From the NCBI GenBank assembly GCA_035293045.1, contig DATDOY010000285.1, positions 1-5,399 of the forward strand: a stretch of DNA of 5,399 bases, given 5' to 3'. Made by a program: the position numbers and the translations under genes. Source of the DNA: DATDOY01 sp035293045. Its GTDB lineage: Bacteria > Actinomycetota > Acidimicrobiia > IMCC26256 > JACPCJ01. The notes under the pieces were generated by a model that saw only the letters and a program-made list of their open reading frames with translations, ran no database searches and had not been told where the DNA came from. Of this stretch, positions 4,857 to 5,399 are shown in pieces (position 1 is the first letter of the stretch; every line of letters starts with the position of its first letter).

Positions 4857-5399
4857 GTGACACCCGAACGCGTCGGGGGGCTGCTGCTGACCGGCGGGTC
4901 GAGCCGGCGGATGGGGCGCGACAAGGCGAGCCTGGCGTTCGACCACCTGACCCTGGCCGAGCACGCCGCCGCGGTCCTCACCGCAGTGTGTTCGCCATGC
5001 GTGGAGATCGGACCGGGCCGCAGCCGCCTGCCGTCGATCCAGGAGGTACCGCCCGGTGCCGGGCCGTTGGCGGCGCTCGCCGCCGGCGGCCACGCGCTGC
5101 GGATCGAGTTCCAGTACCAGGGCCCCGTCGTCGTGCTGGCGTGTGACATGCCGGGCGTGACGCCCGAGCTTCTGGCCCTCATCGCCGCGGCCGACACGGA
5201 GGACTCCGTCATCCCCGAGGCGGAAGGACGGCTGCAACCGTTGTGCGCGCGATATTCGCCGATGGCGTTGGCGACGGCGGATCGGCTCGTGGAATCGGGC
5301 GAGCGCTCCATGCAGTCGCTCCTCGCCGCCGTTCCGTTTCGACGGCTGGCCGAGGCCGATTGGGCCGGTGTGGCCCGACCGGATGCCTTCCGCGATCTC
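4857..5399 (+). CDS. mobA: Molybdenum cofactor guanylyltransferase MobA (3' end cut by window)
   Basis: It transfers GMP from GTP to Mo-molybdopterin to form the guanine dinucleotide cofactor (EC 2.7.7.77) in the cytosol. The 181 visible residues begin with the nucleotidyltransferase signature LLLTGGSSRRMGRDK at 9-23 (Lys23 matches a conserved nucleotide-binding lysine). PPGAGPLAAL follows at 65-74, VVVLACDMPGV at 91-101 with the metal-binding Asp97, and LQPLCARYS at 127-135. The last residues, FRDL, match the place just before the C-terminal NTPE/D motif, so only about 10-25 residues should be missing. The start is GTG; no ATG or GTG precedes it in frame. A cytidylyltransferase for the cytosine form (MocA) is a less likely alternative. 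It is transcribed divergently from the bio operon and shares a 151-bp control region with it, without a metabolic link that I know of. Confidence 0.88.
   Translation, partial: MTPERVGGLLLTGGSSRRMGRDKASLAFDHLTLAEHAAAVLTAVCSPCVEIGPGRSRLPSIQEVPPGAGPLAALAAGGHALRIEFQYQGPVVVLACDMPGVTPELLALIAAADTEDSVIPEAEGRLQPLCARYSPMALATADRLVESGERSMQSLLAAVPFRRLAEADWAGVARPDAFRDL

Noticed and set aside
4410..5311. Minus-strand open frames opposite mobA and reaching into bioB (4410-5237 and 4751-5311).
   Set aside because: They are antisense to the conserved MobA motifs or out of frame with bioB, and show no family resemblance.
1..5399. Insertion sequence, tRNA, rRNA, CRISPR array or phage attachment site.
   Set aside because: No transposase-like protein, terminal repeats, direct-repeat array or tRNA-like fold was seen; the window is almost entirely housekeeping coding sequence.

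Overview
The window is very GC-rich and uses GTG as well as ATG starts. It holds a tightly packed biotin-synthesis operon on the minus strand and, divergent from it, the start of a molybdenum-cofactor gene on the plus strand. The GC content, GTG starts, the weak or absent Shine-Dalgarno sequences inside the operon and the style of the proteins suggest an actinobacterium, possibly of the Acidimicrobiia. That placement is an inference from general appearance, not from a database comparison.

Layout, left to right. Positions 2-25 are the last codons of a possible plus-strand gene cut by the window edge. A GC-rich hairpin (26-54) follows its stop codon directly and separates it from the convergent operon end. 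From 4705 down to 93 the minus strand carries bioB, bioA, bioF, bioD and a small DUF1232/YkvA-like membrane protein gene. The junctions are ATGA (bioB/bioA), GTGA (bioA/bioF), GTGA (bioF/bioD) and TAGTG (bioD/DUF1232). Every gene therefore overlaps the next by 4 or 1 bases, with no intergenic base in about 4.6 kb. A single transcript with coupled translation is the natural reading. A 151-bp divergent intergenic region (4706-4856) must hold the promoters for both directions. It contains three short inverted repeats and a Shine-Dalgarno sequence for each flanking gene. mobA runs from 4857 off the right edge.

How the genes work together. BioF joins pimeloyl thioester and alanine to give KAPA (8-amino-7-oxononanoate). 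BioA transaminates this to DAPA (7,8-diaminononanoate). BioD closes the ureido ring to dethiobiotin, and BioB inserts sulfur to give biotin. The window thus encodes the complete ring-assembly pathway. Genes for making the pimeloyl precursor (bioC/bioH, bioI, bioW) are not in the window. The link of the DUF1232 gene to biotin is positional only, and mobA serves a separate cofactor.

Points most worth a second look: BioA resembles the lysine-using Bacillus enzymes more than the SAM-using E. coli or mycobacterial type; it also carries a four-cysteine insert. A DUF1232 membrane protein is coupled to the end of the operon. The divergent promoter region has palindromes but no recognisable known biotin-regulator site. 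I see nothing that makes a clearly new system: no mobile element, RNA gene or CRISPR array.
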